From assembly GCA_019843655.1 (NCBI GenBank), contig JACDQD010000006.1, positions 8,114,034-8,178,033 of the forward strand: 64,000 nucleotides of DNA, read 5' to 3'. Under the pieces are notes generated by a model. The model was not told the origin of the DNA, made no database searches, and saw only the letters and a program-made list of their open reading frames with translations. Positions 14,378 through 28,200 of this stretch are shown here, piece after piece. The position numbers and the translations under genes are program-made. Source of the stretch: Lethocerus indicus. Taxonomy: Eukaryota; Arthropoda; Insecta; Hemiptera; Belostomatidae. The stretch's first letter is position 1; every line of letters begins with the position of its first letter.

Positions 14378-14757
14378 GTTTAGAACACCCGTTTTGTGGC
14401 CTGCGAGGATCTTGGAATAGCGTAGATTCAGTGTTTTTGTGTCACTCACTCACTCTCTCACTGCTTTGGTCTTTTGCTAGACTGGTTTCGGCTGCTGCAA
14501 GGGGTGGTTGTCTTGCGTGTGTATATGTGTCTTGTTATTGTGTTTTTCGGGATGTTGTTTGTCTTCTTTGGGTTGGAAGGGATTTTGTTAATCGGTAAAA
14601 GGGGTTTTGTTAATCTGTAAAAGGGGATGTGACGGGTAAGGTTATTTAGTAGTATTAGCGGGGCACTTTGGGAATTTATTTTTTCGTTTATTATGTTGCT
14701 TTGTTTGTTCTTGAATTATGAAATTGTTTGTTCCAAAATTATCGTTTTTAACTAAAT
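14378..14757 (-). mobile_element. Foldback-family element body (locus 2), adjoining the 71-bp minisatellite
   Basis: Starts with GTTTAGAACACCCGTTTTGTG and CCTGCGAGG, matching starts at 29.05 kb and 38.96 kb. The minus-strand core at about 14470-14497 reads GCCGAAACCAGTCTAGCAAA; the CTGANGA half is missing. It then shares TCTTGTTATTGTGTTTT, GGGATTTTGTTAATCGGT and GTAAAAGGGG with the 39-kb copy. A 22-bp piece (TTTTGTTAATC plus GTAAAAGGGG) is itself duplicated in tandem. Compared with the 39-kb copy an internal segment is deleted. There is no coding capacity. Confidence 0.7.
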
Positions 14758-15585
14758 TTTGTTCAGTGCACGAGTACCGCGACGCTAGCGCCCCCTGAGG
14801 GTGGCGTGGGGATGAACTCAACTAAAGTTCATTCGGTGCACGAGCACCGCGACGCTAGCACCCCCTTGAGGGTGGTGCGGGGATGCACTCAACTAAAGTT
14901 CATTCGGTGCACGAGCACCGCGACGCTAGCACCCCCTTGAGGGTGGTGCGGGGATGCACTCAACTAAAGTTCATTCGGTGCACGAGCACCGCGACGCTAG
15001 CACCCCTTGAGGGTGGTGCGGGATGCACTCAACTAAAGTTCATTCGGTGCACGAGCACCGCGACGCTAGCACCCCCTTGAGGGTGGTGCGGGGATGCACT
15101 CAACTAAAGTTCGTTCGGTGCACGAGCACCGCGACGCTAGCACCCCCTTGAGGGTGGTGCGGGGATGCACTCAACTAAAGTTCGTTCGGTGCACGAGCAC
15201 CGCGACGCTAGCACCCCCTTGAGGGTGGTGCGGGGATGTACTCAACTAAAGTTCGTTCGGTGCACGAGCACCGCGACGCTAGCACCCTTGAGGGGTGGTG
15301 TGGGATGTACTCAACTAAAGTTCGTTCGGTGCACGAGCACCGCGACGCTAGCACCCCCTTGAGGGTGATGCGGGGATGTACTCAACTAAAGTTCGTTCGG
15401 TGCACGAGCACCGCGACGCTAGCACCCCCTTGAGGGTGGTGCGGGGATGTACTCAACTAAAGTTCGTTCGGTGCACGAGCACCGCGACGCTAGCACCCCC
15501 TTGAGGGTGGTGCGGGGATGTACTCAACTAAAGTTCATTCGGTGCACGAGCACCATGACACTAGCGCCCCCCTGAGGGCATTTTC
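14758..15585. repeat. 71-bp minisatellite, about 12 units
   Basis: Unit starts (GTTCATTCGG or GTTCGTTCGG) fall at 14827, 14898, 14969, 15038, 15109, 15180, 15251, 15320, 15391, 15462 and 15533, so spacing is 71 bp with two 69-bp units. The unit contains GTGCACGAGCACCGCGACG and a potential hairpin, GCACCCCCTTGAGGGTGGTGC. Inner units are nearly identical, and the first and last are most diverged. Two variants segregate along the array: CATTCGG with GATGCACTC on the left, CGTTCGG with GATGTACTC further right. Frames crossing the array are periodic and have no codon-level character, so I do not call them genes. Confidence 0.95.
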
Positions 15586-18500
15586 AATGGTTTATAAATC
15601 ATTTTATTCGTTTCTGTCCTTTCAAAAATACTTAGTAGACGTTTTTAGACAAGAAAGGCAAAGAGATGGATGTAATAGAGAATATGTAGATATTCAAGAA
15701 CAAATAAAGCAACATAAACGAAGAAATAAATTCCCAATGTGATGCTTTATGTGGCTATCCTGCTGAAAGTGTTAAATCATGAATCCAGGGCATAATTCAA
15801 TGGTCCCTAATTTCATGATAAGTCTAGCTTCATGTAATTCAAATAATTATAATTTTCAATTGTGCGGTATACTTCTCTCAAGCTTTCCCAACACATTTTC
15901 TAGGCCGTTTTACCGTCTTTGGACTAGCTTCTTTAATGAACGGGCGAATTTTCTGTTCATTATACAACCCAGTTCATTATACAGTTTATAATCGCAAATG
16001 GGCTTCATGCTGGATTAAGTTAATTTCGAAAGCTCCCACGATTATTTAGCCGACTAGGACGAAAAGCATCATTTCCAAACTACACGCTCCGTGTTCCGCT
16101 CGGGCTTAGCTTAACGTGCGTAGCAAGTGCGGGCTTCACCCGTTTTTTGCTGAACACAATCGAGTCATTAGTTATTGCTCATCGTGCGAGCCCGTTCCGC
16201 TTTCTTGGCCCTATTATAACCGCGGTATAGCGTTGCGTTAGTCGGGTATAAACCGTACGGAAGAAGGCAACATTTTGTAATCAATTTTGCAACAAGACGC
16301 CCATTGTTGGTCTTATTAATTGGTTTTCATTCCTTAGGTAATCGATTTCTTGGAATTTTTCATTGAACTACTCGGATATAATAACTTCGGAAGGAACCGA
16401 CTCAGGTATTGCCCGCATTTAGGTTTTCGTGTTCATTTAACGAATGGAACAATTAATTTTCATTTCAATTTATTTATGGTGATAATGTTTGAGTAGCGTG
16501 ATGCAATGTCCTATCATTTAAAAACATAATGAAAATGAAAAATACAAAAAAGTAATGTTAATATTCTGAGCGCCATAATGTTTTTGATAGATGCGGTAAC
16601 TGATAACAGAAACTTATGATTTAAATTGAAAAACAAATATATTTAATAAAAGAAATGGAAGCATGGTGGAGCATATTTATGCTTGTAATTATGTATCCCC
16701 CCGCATTTCGTATAACAATCCTAAATCGGACAATAAAGATTTACGACTTATTCTGGGCACAGATAATGCGGGCGCGCCGTGTGACTAAAGATCACCGGAT
16801 TAGCGTTTCGTTGGCTGACCCGCTAGTCATAATTCAAATTAAGTACGCCGTGGTTAATTGTGTGTATGTGTGTGTGAGGGGGCGTGTTGGCAATTAAGAA
16901 AAACCAGGCGACCTCCTTCATAGACGACGTGCCACACCGCCATAGAGGAAACGGAGGAAGAGACAGCAGGACAGGGCTAATATGGCTCAAAGTTAAACTT
17001 GACGGCGATTAGTTCAATTTGCTTTACGACCCTGTTGTAATTAAGGGCGAGGACACACTCGGGCCGGGTGAAGGGCGGGGGGGGGGTTGTTGAGAGAAGG
17101 TTTGTTTTTCGCATTCATTAAAAGGTTCCAAGGGCGCCGGGCGTCATCACCTAAATGTGAGTTCATTAAATCATGCGGAACTCATTACAATTTCCTGGGT
17201 AATTGCAGAGTTTAATGCTGGGAATCTGTGCAATTTAGGCGTGGGATATTTACACAGTTTGTGTTTACATTGTTGTTTCAACAAGAACTGAACATCTATA
17301 CACATATATATTTATACATTTATAGTGTGTCCCGAAATAAAATTAGAAAACATCGCGTGTCTATACACTACATATATTGACCAGACATAACACCAATGAC
17401 ACTGCATTTATCAGGTGCTAATGGGATATTGCACAACGCCAAGGGCTTCGCAGGAAACTAGGTATCATGGCGAAACCGCGTTTAATCCTTGAATTGACAA
17501 GAGAAAATCACACTGATAGACACAGTATCATTAATTTCAATGACGGCACTCATCGAAATGAAAACGAGGAACGAGATTATTCACGAAGCCTTTCCAACAA
17601 TTCCAGTTTCGGAATGGCGACATAATCAAAATTTCGTTGTTCTCGTTGAACAAACTAGCCCCGAGAAATTGCACACTTCAAATATTTGAAGTGCGCTTCC
17701 GTTTGGAGAGCTCCCGGCCACCTGTAGCTTTACCAGACGTTTGGCTTTCGCTAGGAAATTTACATTTATATTTCGTTAGTTTACGGACATCTAGATTTGG
17801 ACTCAATCGAATAATAGCGACCAATACTGGCACTTACTTTTGTTCAAGTTGAGCTTGGTCGGTTGGTCGGTCGAGTCCTGCTTGCTGATTGTTGATATGG
17901 ACGAAGTTTTCTTAGGTGGTGAGGCACTCCCCGAACAGCTAGCCCTTTCCGAGTCGCTCAAAGCAGGTGCGGTCTTTACTTCGATTATGTGCAAGCAGAT
18001 ACCGAAGCACTGCTATATCATGTCTCTCAGTCAGAAACTGCAAATAGAGAATTACCCCTCATAATGAAAGCCTATATCACTCCAGTTTTAAACATCAACG
18101 TTCATTGCCAATACATTTAAGGTATTAATGTATGCAGTATTGGAATATGTATTGCTTATTACGCATGGATTGTCTATTATTCGAGTGTGTTATTATTTAT
18201 GTTATGTAAATTTCAAGACCAAATACGCTGTATACAATAGTAATACCTGATTATATAGTACGTAAGTTAGTATGAGAGAGGAATGTTTACCGCCTTAGAC
18301 CCCGTCCATCCCTTGTCTGGGAGGGGGATAAGCCAACCGAGATCGGGGTCATGCAGTCCCACGCCGGCTGAATTATATTTCTTTTTTTTCTTAAATGCAA
18401 TCACTTTCTCGTCGAAAATACTAATTATACTAATTAATCAATTTCGATAGCATCCATATATATCCATGTATATATAAACATGGCGGTTCCATTAACAGTA

Positions 18501-19147
18501 CAGTGCGGCTTCGGCTTTGTGCTATGGATAGCGGTGAACGAAGGCCTGAAAATATTGGCCTCGCTTTCATAACTGACCGCATCGATCTCCAGCAACTGCA
18601 CGACAAGCACTTCCGACCATTTTATTTCCCGGTAACGTAAGCGGGTACGGTTAGTAATAAAATTTTTATGGAAGACAAGGGATGAAGATTCAGATGTACA
18701 TAGATCTATCGTAAACCCTATTTTTTGACCCTACAATATTTTAATTTGTGTGTGTATTGTAATAAGATTTTGTCTATTATAATGTACCACACGGTTTCAG
18801 AAACGAGAGGCTACTATACATTATACTGGATTCGAAAATCTTATGTTCATTTTCCTTCAGTGATTCGACCGTCCTTAGTGTCCCATTCAATTTTCCACTG
18901 CCCCGTCCTTTCACTGGGCTGGCTTGATCCAACCCCAGGAATGGAATAAACCACTGTTTTCCCCCTCCTAATTTTTCGGTGCAACGGACCTTCCCATTAG
19001 CGAAGAAGATTGGGGTCAGCCAACTGGTCAGTGGCACCGTTGAATTGGGCGTGTGTGTAGTTTTCCAATTGAAACTCGGTAGCCGGCAATTAGGATCAGG
19101 ATCATTTTAGTCGTTCCGCAGTCAGGGCACGACTGACCGCCGACCAC

Positions 19148-19148
<1 letters not shown>
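15586..19148. other. Gene-free interval
   Basis: No recognisable gene. The sequence is unique, mixed in composition, with a short GT-rich tract near 16858-16877 and a G run near 17081. Open frames are short and overlap on opposite strands. Confidence 0.55.

Positions 19149-19227
<79 letters not shown>
19149..19227. repeat. (AG)n microsatellite
   Basis: About 39 uninterrupted AG units, preceded directly by CACGTG. GAGA-type tracts can bind GAGA-factor-like proteins, but this is also a common simple repeat. Confidence 0.95.
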
Positions 19228-19229
<2 letters not shown>

Positions 19230-22200
19230 ATCTCGTTGCCGGCAGTTTATATGGCCATCATCCCAAATATTCCGCACCACTGATGACACCCATTTTCATT
19301 TCGCGTAAATGCTAACGGTTTTCACGAATTTATCAATGACACTATTGTTCCATAAGTTTTGCTAAGTTTCTAAGCAAGTGCTAATATAGATCACTTTGTT
19401 CTGACTGTAATTGTCACAATACAAAATCGACCGGGCTACAAATCAAGGTTCAGTTCTGTTTTCTCTGTATTATAATGATAGGCGGATATTGCAAATATGC
19501 AGTGTGTAACCGCACACTGTTACCGGAAGACAGCGATTAAGTGGTTAAAACTGTGCGGATAATGCGCTCAGATCCGTCGAAGGAAACGTTCGCTCCTAGC
19601 GCCACCCAAGGTTGGTGCCAATTTGAATATTAGCGCGAATCTAATCAGCCGTTTAAAATACGCCCGGCAGGGAACAGTCGATGAAATTAAATTAATATTG
19701 TGTACTCAAATGCGAAAGCTTTTACGGAACACTGTGAGAAGATACTTGATGTACTAAATGTTATAATTACGTAACCTGTTCTTGCCATAGAATAAAAAAT
19801 TGTTGCACGGCTAATTGGAACTCTCGTTTCAAAATTTATGGCACGACTAAATTTATAGCACTGACATCGCTTGCATAATGCAGAAGATAAAAGTATTGAC
19901 AGTAGTTTGCACAATCTATATAAATTCTACTTTTTCACTCCCACCGGTAAATTGATATTTTCACTCTTAAGGTGGACAGGCTTTGGATGATCGCCAGCAG
20001 CATATGGCTTTAAAATATCGTGGCCTGTAGAACATTCTGTGGGCGTTTAGCGATAGTAACAGTTCAGTGATAGGGACTGACAGGTGACTTGCAAAACAAT
20101 TCGCTGTGTTACTGACGAATTCAGTTTGCCTTTCATTTTTTTAGTAAAAGAACTAACTCTATGAATTTCATTAAGTGAAGGGATCACAGGACGAAACTTT
20201 GTTATAAAACAATTCCAACCCTGTTGCCTGGAGAGCGAAGTGGGGGTCCTGAGGATAAAGGGGGTATCTCTTTCCATAGGGGCGCCCTGTCTGATCAATA
20301 GTCTAAGGAGGGTTTATAGGGTTCGTCTGGCTTCACCTGGATATAACTTCCTTCACCGGAATATTTTATCTATACGTAACTTGACTTATATATCTTAGGT
20401 GAATTCCATAGTAGTCGGCGTCATAGGCGTGTTGCGGTCTTGTCAGCATGAGGGAGGTCTGGACCAGAAAATGTTCAATAAATCGTGTCGCATGCTTCAT
20501 CGCGTGAACTCTGTCCATCTCCAGACGGTAGGATGTTGTTATTCAACGGGAATCGTTCAATTCAACGAAAAATCGCCAAACGGGTAGGCACGAACCGGTG
20601 CATAATCTCCACTGCTGAGGCGCCTCTTCGAACACAACGTTAGCCCAGGTTAGTGGCAATGAGTGCCAGACAAATTGGTTATAATAAGAGTTGCCGAGCG
20701 TGCTACCGACAGCCGTAAGCGAGCCCCCAAGGCTGTTATGGCCCGTCTACCGCGATATTTTTCCTCAGGACATTCAATGTCCCTCGATGCCGCTAATTGG
20801 CATGGGAACACGGTGCCGTTAGCGGATTGGGCCTCGACCTTCTCGTCGATCGTTTACATTCTGTGACCGATTGTGAGACTCGTTAGCGATTGAAACTGCG
20901 AAATACAATGATAATTTACTTAATGAGGTTCTTTCCTTGTAAACTTCAGTCGAACAATGTAGCAATCCAAGTGTCGTTTTCTTGTGAACGATTTTAGGGG
21001 ACGCATATTCAATCACCAGAGGACAAGAAACATATGTATTCTATGCAGCGAAAATATTATAATTATTTTAATGCATCGAATTACCCAAACATACGAAAAA
21101 GAAATGGGTATTACGACTGTGCGCCGTAATGTAGTGTGAGCCGTTAGACAATCCTTCAGGTGTACAGATGCCACCACGAAAGAATGATCCGGTGCTAAAA
21201 ATAGTCAGGAAAACAGGATGGATGATATAAGTGGCTGGGAAATTTTGAGTCGCGCTTCGAGGTTAAGCTTTAATTGTCATACAGAACGGGAACGACGGGC
21301 CCCTCCCACACTGGTGCCGGACAACCTTAATCGCGAGTTACCCGTCCCATAATAATAAGTGGAACAATGCCTATAGTGAGAAATTGTATTGTGAAATTAT
21401 ACGTGCAACTGTCAAACAAATGAGGATAATATAAAAAAAAATCTTCCCCGATGTCTTCTTAACGCGAGGAATCCGCTCATTCTAAAACGGAATGGCCGTT
21501 TTCTGAGCTTGCCGTCTCTGACTCCGTTAATAAGCCTCCGTTGATGAAAGTGAAACGCTTTCACCGCTCCGAAAGTGAGCGTGTGCGTCGCGCGCTGAGT
21601 CGTGCACCGTCGGCAGCGATGATGGCATCGCTCCTAAATGCTGGCGCTAAACGCTCACTTCAGACACTTGTACAGCTTGTAAGGTTCGAGCTGGCGCAAT
21701 TTCTTAATACAGCGCTAATTTTCTAGTTTTCAGCAGTTAAGTTTTACGGTCGTGCTTATGAAAATGAGCGAAATCGACACGGAAATTAGTTATACGCGCA
21801 GCGCCTCCAAATGACGGAATATACTCGAATTCATACCGCCCGAGTATACATTCTTTAGCCTATTCGGAATGCCACTGGAGCAACTACTTGGCGCTATTTG
21901 TAGACAAAACAATTAATATATAATGATATATTTATAGTAGTAGTCGCTCCATCAAGCAACGTAGGATAGGCCCGCTGAGCGCGGGCTTAAAGGCGGGTCA
22001 AAACTTTTATAGACATTTTATGGAAATCGTGGTGCTTGAGAAAAAAGAATGGCTGCAGTATTTTTTAACTCTTCTGTTTCCTACCAGTTTGGAAATAATT
22101 GGAATTAATATATATATTTGGAATAGTCATAGGCTTTGGAGACACACTCATTTTTGTTATCTCATTCAGTAATCCCATGAATAAACAATTAGGACGTTTT

Positions 22201-25200
22201 TAATGAATGAAATATGTATAATACGCTTTCAGTTATTTAGGATTAATAAACAAATGAAGAGTAAGAGAACAGAGAACATTCTGGAATGTTTTTATTTTTT
22301 TAAACATTTAAAGTCCGAATACTGGGTTCGGTCAGAAACCGAGTTTCGGTAACCCAATGGGACTTTTGGGATCTCCACGCGGTGTAAATAAATAATTTAA
22401 GATTGTTTTCCTCAGGTGCCTTCGCCTTTAGAGTTTAAGCCCCCACCGTAAACCCTCGGACTAAGTTTCCGAGGGGCAGTTGGTATACGTTTTACGTTGG
22501 TTTAAGGACGAATTCTTATGGCGGACCAGGTGTTTGTTCTCGAAGAAAGGGATTTCGTAGTATAATGTTGAATAAATATTTACCTTACAAATACAAAAAA
22601 TAAACCCACGGGGGAAGGTACTAATAATTAAAATGCATTAAGGAATCACAGTTAACTAAAAACAATTATATCTACATTTCATTACAAATTTGAAATGCCA
22701 TACAATATTCAACGGACTAAGAGATAAAATGTGTTTGAAAAATTAACCTGTTGACTGAACTCACCATATTTTTTTTACATAAATTTCTCTTAGAAAGAAC
22801 GTCATTAATTTCTTGAACTGGGCTACATTGTTCATAAAAGCAGTAAAGACTTTATACTCACCTAAATTAGGTCTTAAATGAATAATACACTACTACGCGT
22901 TCTGGCATACGCATATGTTAAATTTGTAACGCCGAATGATAAACTGCTATAAACGCGTAATGTCTAATTAAAACATTTACTTACTTAGGCAACTCATGAG
23001 GCAGACCATGCCTCCTACCCTAATATGCATAATTGGGTCGTCTTGGCTTCCCTTTACTCGACGGTTTAATGGTCCGGTCTACTTACAGGACAAAATATCG
23101 CCTAGCTGAATATTTTGGTGTGAGGAGAGCCGAAAATGATAAAAGGATATTAACTTATTTTGTTGTTAAAATATACCAGGAAACCTGAACAAGTTTTTAT
23201 GTATATCGGTCTAGGCTTTGAAAATTAAAATTACCGATAATAGAGGATAAGATGGCATGAATATGTAACCAGTTTGGCTTCGGACCCAAATTACAGCTCG
23301 AGCCGTGAGATGTTGCTTCGCTAGCTCCAACTGTACGGAAATGGACAGATTGCAAAACTGAACAAACATTGTAATACACGTAAGGCCTACAACCGTATAA
23401 AATTTTGGCTGTCCAGTTGACTCATGAGCATTTAACAGTGTTGATAAATAAGGTTCAGTGAGAAATATTTATGCCTAACACTGGTGAAGGCAGGCCGTGG
23501 CCAAAATCCTCTTTGATAAGAGTGTTGTTGACCCGGAGCAATATTAGTCACGGAAACTTCATTAATTCCCCCACGCCCGTCTGGTGGGAGTAACCTTGCA
23601 ATTTCGCTTAACAGCTCTAATGCGCCCCTAATATGGCTTTCCTAAAATGATTATTTAGGAGTCCCCCGCCAGTTCTTAATTAATTTATCTTGTTAACGCT
23701 ACCGGCCTTACGGTAATTTAGATAAAAAAAATACATTTCAATCTTACTTTAGCCACCCGTTTGCATGCATATAAGAACATTGCACGACCTTTATAGCGAC
23801 ATTTTTGACGAATTATGCTACTTAAATTATTATAAATTATAACAAAACTATGCTTAAACCATAAATTATTACTGTGCGACACTGAACTGAAATCAATCTG
23901 GACATACGGACTCAAACTGCGGGATTGGGCCAACGATCAAATATTAATAAAATTCAAACCGTACAGTGGAAAATATTAAGGACCTCACACTACGTACAGA
24001 TATTGGAGTCCCGTTTTTGCTCAATTTATGTTAGTGCTACCTTAACATCAGTGTCGCCAATTGTATTTTACAGTTGTGATAGTCCAAACCATTAAAAAAT
24101 AAACATAAGAGTAGTATCACATACTGCGCTCTATAAATACTGTACACACAAATGTCGGATCCCCTTATATTGGAGCTACCCAGTTTATGCAACCTCCCCT
24201 TCCCGCCAGTATTTCCGAATTTCAGCTAATAATGATGACAAAGAGACATTTACGAAACGGTGGCTTACATAACACTGGGCTAAACTTAACCACCCCCAAC
24301 AATTTGCTGCCGAAATTACTCTCTTGTAACCAAACGCCCAATACGCCTGAATTCGGCCGGCCGGTCCATTAATACTGCAGGGGTCCTGCTTTGATGTCCG
24401 ATATAGAGCCAGAGTTATAAACGCAAATGGGGTTAAATTCGCCCTTTTCTTTGGGACTAAACTCGGTATCACAGACAGCCCTCATTTGGAATTCACCCTC
24501 TCAGGTGGTCGTTACGGTTTCATCAAAGCATTCCAGGACTAGACTTTAAATACATGTATATTCGAGAGCACCGAATTTATAATCGGATAGTGAAAAACAT
24601 TCCTGTGTGTGTGTTGGTGTATTTTTAAATTGAGTTTCCTATCTCTCCTATTCTATTACTAGTGGTTACATTTTGTGGGCGTAGGCCTCTCGAAATTAAT
24701 GTAACCTCCTCCAAAAAACGTTTTTATGAGAAGAATTGGCTAGGCAAAACATGATTTAGATAAGATTGTTTGGATAATTTTAAAATTTTAAATTGAAATA
24801 ATATTTTAATTTTCATTTCAGCAGCCTTTCTCTTACTCGTGAGAAATGTTTACTCTCCTAGTGCCAATTGAATTTCCCGATTCCCTAATCTATGTTTGGA
24901 ATGTAATCATTCTTCCACTTAGCGATTTTGTCCTACGTCAGACTGTTTTCTGCGCCATATCATACACTCTTATTGTTAATTCATTCACGATCCGCGTAAG
25001 GGATGTCCCCGCTTTGTTAGGCGGGCGGCAGGAAATAAGAGCATTCTTTAAGTCAATCTCAAGTATAGAAAACAACTTGTTATGTTATTCGGTCGAGGGA
25101 TGAAAGTGATACTTGTTGATCCAACGGTTGATGAACGTTCGAAAGCCACGCGAACCTGATCCGCCCTGATAACTTTCCGGGGATAAATAAATGGATCAAT

Positions 25201-28200
25201 GTAATAACAACGCAAACCGGAAAAATTGGGAAAACACGGACCCGTCATTAGGCAACATAACCGTGCAATCGAAATATTTGATTTAATATTCGTTATGACA
25301 TTTCACTATCCTACAGCGGTAGATCTTCATCTGCAGCAGATATGAGTAAGTAGCTCATTATGTTACTGGAGATGACTAAAAGGCCAAACAGGGTTATTAC
25401 ATATTTTTCTGAAGAAGAGAAGGAGAAGGACGCTTCTATTTATTTGTGGGACCGAAGGTCTGATCCAGGAGCAAAATTCGGATCAAGCATAAGAAAGGTG
25501 ACAAAATATTTTGAGTGACAATACTCCAAACAATATGTCGGGATTTTCGATGGTATTATTGTTTCAGGAGTAGCTAACGGTATGTATTGTCGGGCATGAG
25601 TTTGAAAACTTGGTCCGAAAGGCTAACGAGCTAAGGGTTCCGTCTGTGATCAGGACAGCTATCGGTCATGTGACAATAGGAGGGGGGAGAGGGGGGATGT
25701 AGGGAAGCACTTGAAAGTCTGAATGGTGAGGGGAAGCTGGCCCTTTCCTGGGCGAACCCATTGTTCGAACGGACTCGCTCAGGAAACTCGAAACAAAAGA
25801 ATCCAACGCATTGCGCCGCCCGGAACCAACTACCGGCATTGAAATTCCAATTTTAAAAAAGCCCTGACAGCGCTCCACTCTCCGCCCCTTTTCCACGATA
25901 TAGACGCCTACGGTTCAACGTACTCTATGTCTCGCTGCGATATGGGATAAAAGCTTCAGGATGGCGATGAAGCATTACCGTCAACATGGAACTCGATGGA
26001 ACAGTTGGCGTTTTAGGCTAACCGTCCTAACTGTAACTTTCAGGGAGGTCTGCACGGTGTCATAATAAGTTTTTCAATAGGCTTAAAATGATTGTTTGCA
26101 TCTTGTCTTCCCTCCGAAATATTATATCGTATCACGTCCGTTTGATATCGACCCTCGTGCGATCCTAAAAGCAAAAGTAGAGGGAGCGAAATTTGAAGAA
26201 ATATGCATTAGATCCCCATTCAGATTTGTCAAAAGGGAGTTGAATAAAAATGTCTACGATGTAAAATATTAAAACTATAACAAAGAAGAGTGCATCAATT
26301 AAACCTTTTGAAGTCCCAAAACATTCTGTACGCAGTGTCTTAGGACTCAGGATAGTTGGAAATGGGTTTGATATTTATCTAATGGGAACTACAGGTATAC
26401 AGTAAAACCGATTTAAAGGGACTGACGACTATATAACGTTTTGTGTAATGCATTGTATATAAATCACCTCTCTCCGAGAATAACCGAGTCTTCTTTAGAT
26501 CAGGTTTAATATTGTACAGAGTTAACAATGCCATGTTACTTTTGATCTGCGTAATAACCTACAGGCGATAACATGATTTTTGACAAAGTAATTGATTCGA
26601 ACAGTTATTCAATTCTGAAAACGAGTTGTATTGAAATATAAATGAAATAACAATTACGATCCTTAATAAAACCGAAAAGTATTATCTTGCAACTAGTCGC
26701 TGCGTCTGGACCAGCCTTTAATGCATGCCATGGCCCCCTCGTGCATTTAATTCAAAATGTATCAATCATATAACAGCAAAGAGAGCTCGGGTAAGGCTTT
26801 CTAGGATAGAATATTTGCATTCAATCATGAAAATATTAAATGAAATAATGATCGATAAAATGATTGGACAATATATTCGAAGAAAATATAATGAAACGTT
26901 GAACTGAATAAAAGCGGTTACACCAACCGGAACAATTCCGGGTGACCGTGATTCAGGTTCATTTCCGGGTATCATCCAAACAATTTAATCACACCGATTG
27001 AATTTATAAAATTTTCTCTAAATGAGTTTTCAACTAAATGAGTCCAAATTAAAACACGATGCTCAGTTTTTATTTTAATCAAGTGAATAAAGTGAATTGT
27101 ACTCAACAACTAGGTATTCATTTTAATGTTGTTATTTGTTATATTTTGTGCAATTCAAACAGCCATGCATAATACATTTCTGCAAATTAACTAATTTAAA
27201 ATAAATCGAATCGAAAAAACAAAAGATAAGTCCATCTTCCATGCACTGGAACTATGACTAATTTTGTGCATGCATAATTTGTGATAAAAGTGCTGCTTCA
27301 GTAGCCTCAAAATTATTTTGAAACATGTTTAACGTGATGTCAAATTTGTCTTAATCTTCTGTAAATTGAATTTTTTTAAATTGCTGCGAATTTTGGGCCG
27401 AGGGAAATTTCAGACGACTACCAAATGTGCTTAGGGGCAATGCCCGCTGGAGGGTGACTTTTAACTTCTGGTCGATTCCACCCGACACTTGTTGTTTGGA
27501 GTTTAGTTCACTTATCCTCTAATAAGTTTTACAAACTTAGTTTTTATTTATTCTTAAACTTTTTTTATGTCCACATTCTGTACCAGCTGTAAAATTTTAC
27601 TAATCGAAGAGGTATAATTTTTTTTAAATTAAAAATTGTTAGTCCTACCTGATAAAGAAAACCTAGGATGTACAATGTTATATGGTGTCCAATAGATAAT
27701 TGGCATAAAAATGCTCCATTAAACAGAGTTTAATAAATGATTAAATTGTTAACGTTAGATAGTAATTGTTTTTGCAACGAACTAAAAAGTCTAATATTTT
27801 CTACATGCATCCCAGGCGTCTTATTGTACGGCAATATTAAATGGCTTGGGGAGATAACACGGGCACGAAATTTTGCAGGATAAAAATAGAGTATAGGCCT
27901 ACCAGATATTCTAGGCCCCGCATTATTAGTTTTTCTCACATCAAACGACAATGAAAGTTAAACACAAGTGTTTCGGTACTTCCTCATAGTTTACTAATAC
28001 CTGGATTCAAACCAAATCGAACTGCCAAACGAAGGCTGGATATTGTGAGTAAACGACCAATGAGGCTCTAAGTCAACATGAACTCAGCAACATATGTACG
28101 GATTTGTTATCACAATGAATCTTAATGCGTTAATCAAATCTTACACATAGAAAGTATCAATCTGTCGCTATTATGCTCAGTTATACCTACTAAAAACTAG

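Noticed and set aside
14883..15742. Several overlapping 65-74-codon frames with repeated [15 protein letters not shown] motifs
   Set aside because: They are translations of the 71-bp minisatellite. 71 is not a multiple of 3, so the frame shifts each unit, which argues against coding.
17318..17350. GTGTCCCGAAATAAAATTAG resembling a transposon terminal repeat
   Set aside because: No matching inverted end or flanking TA duplication was found nearby.
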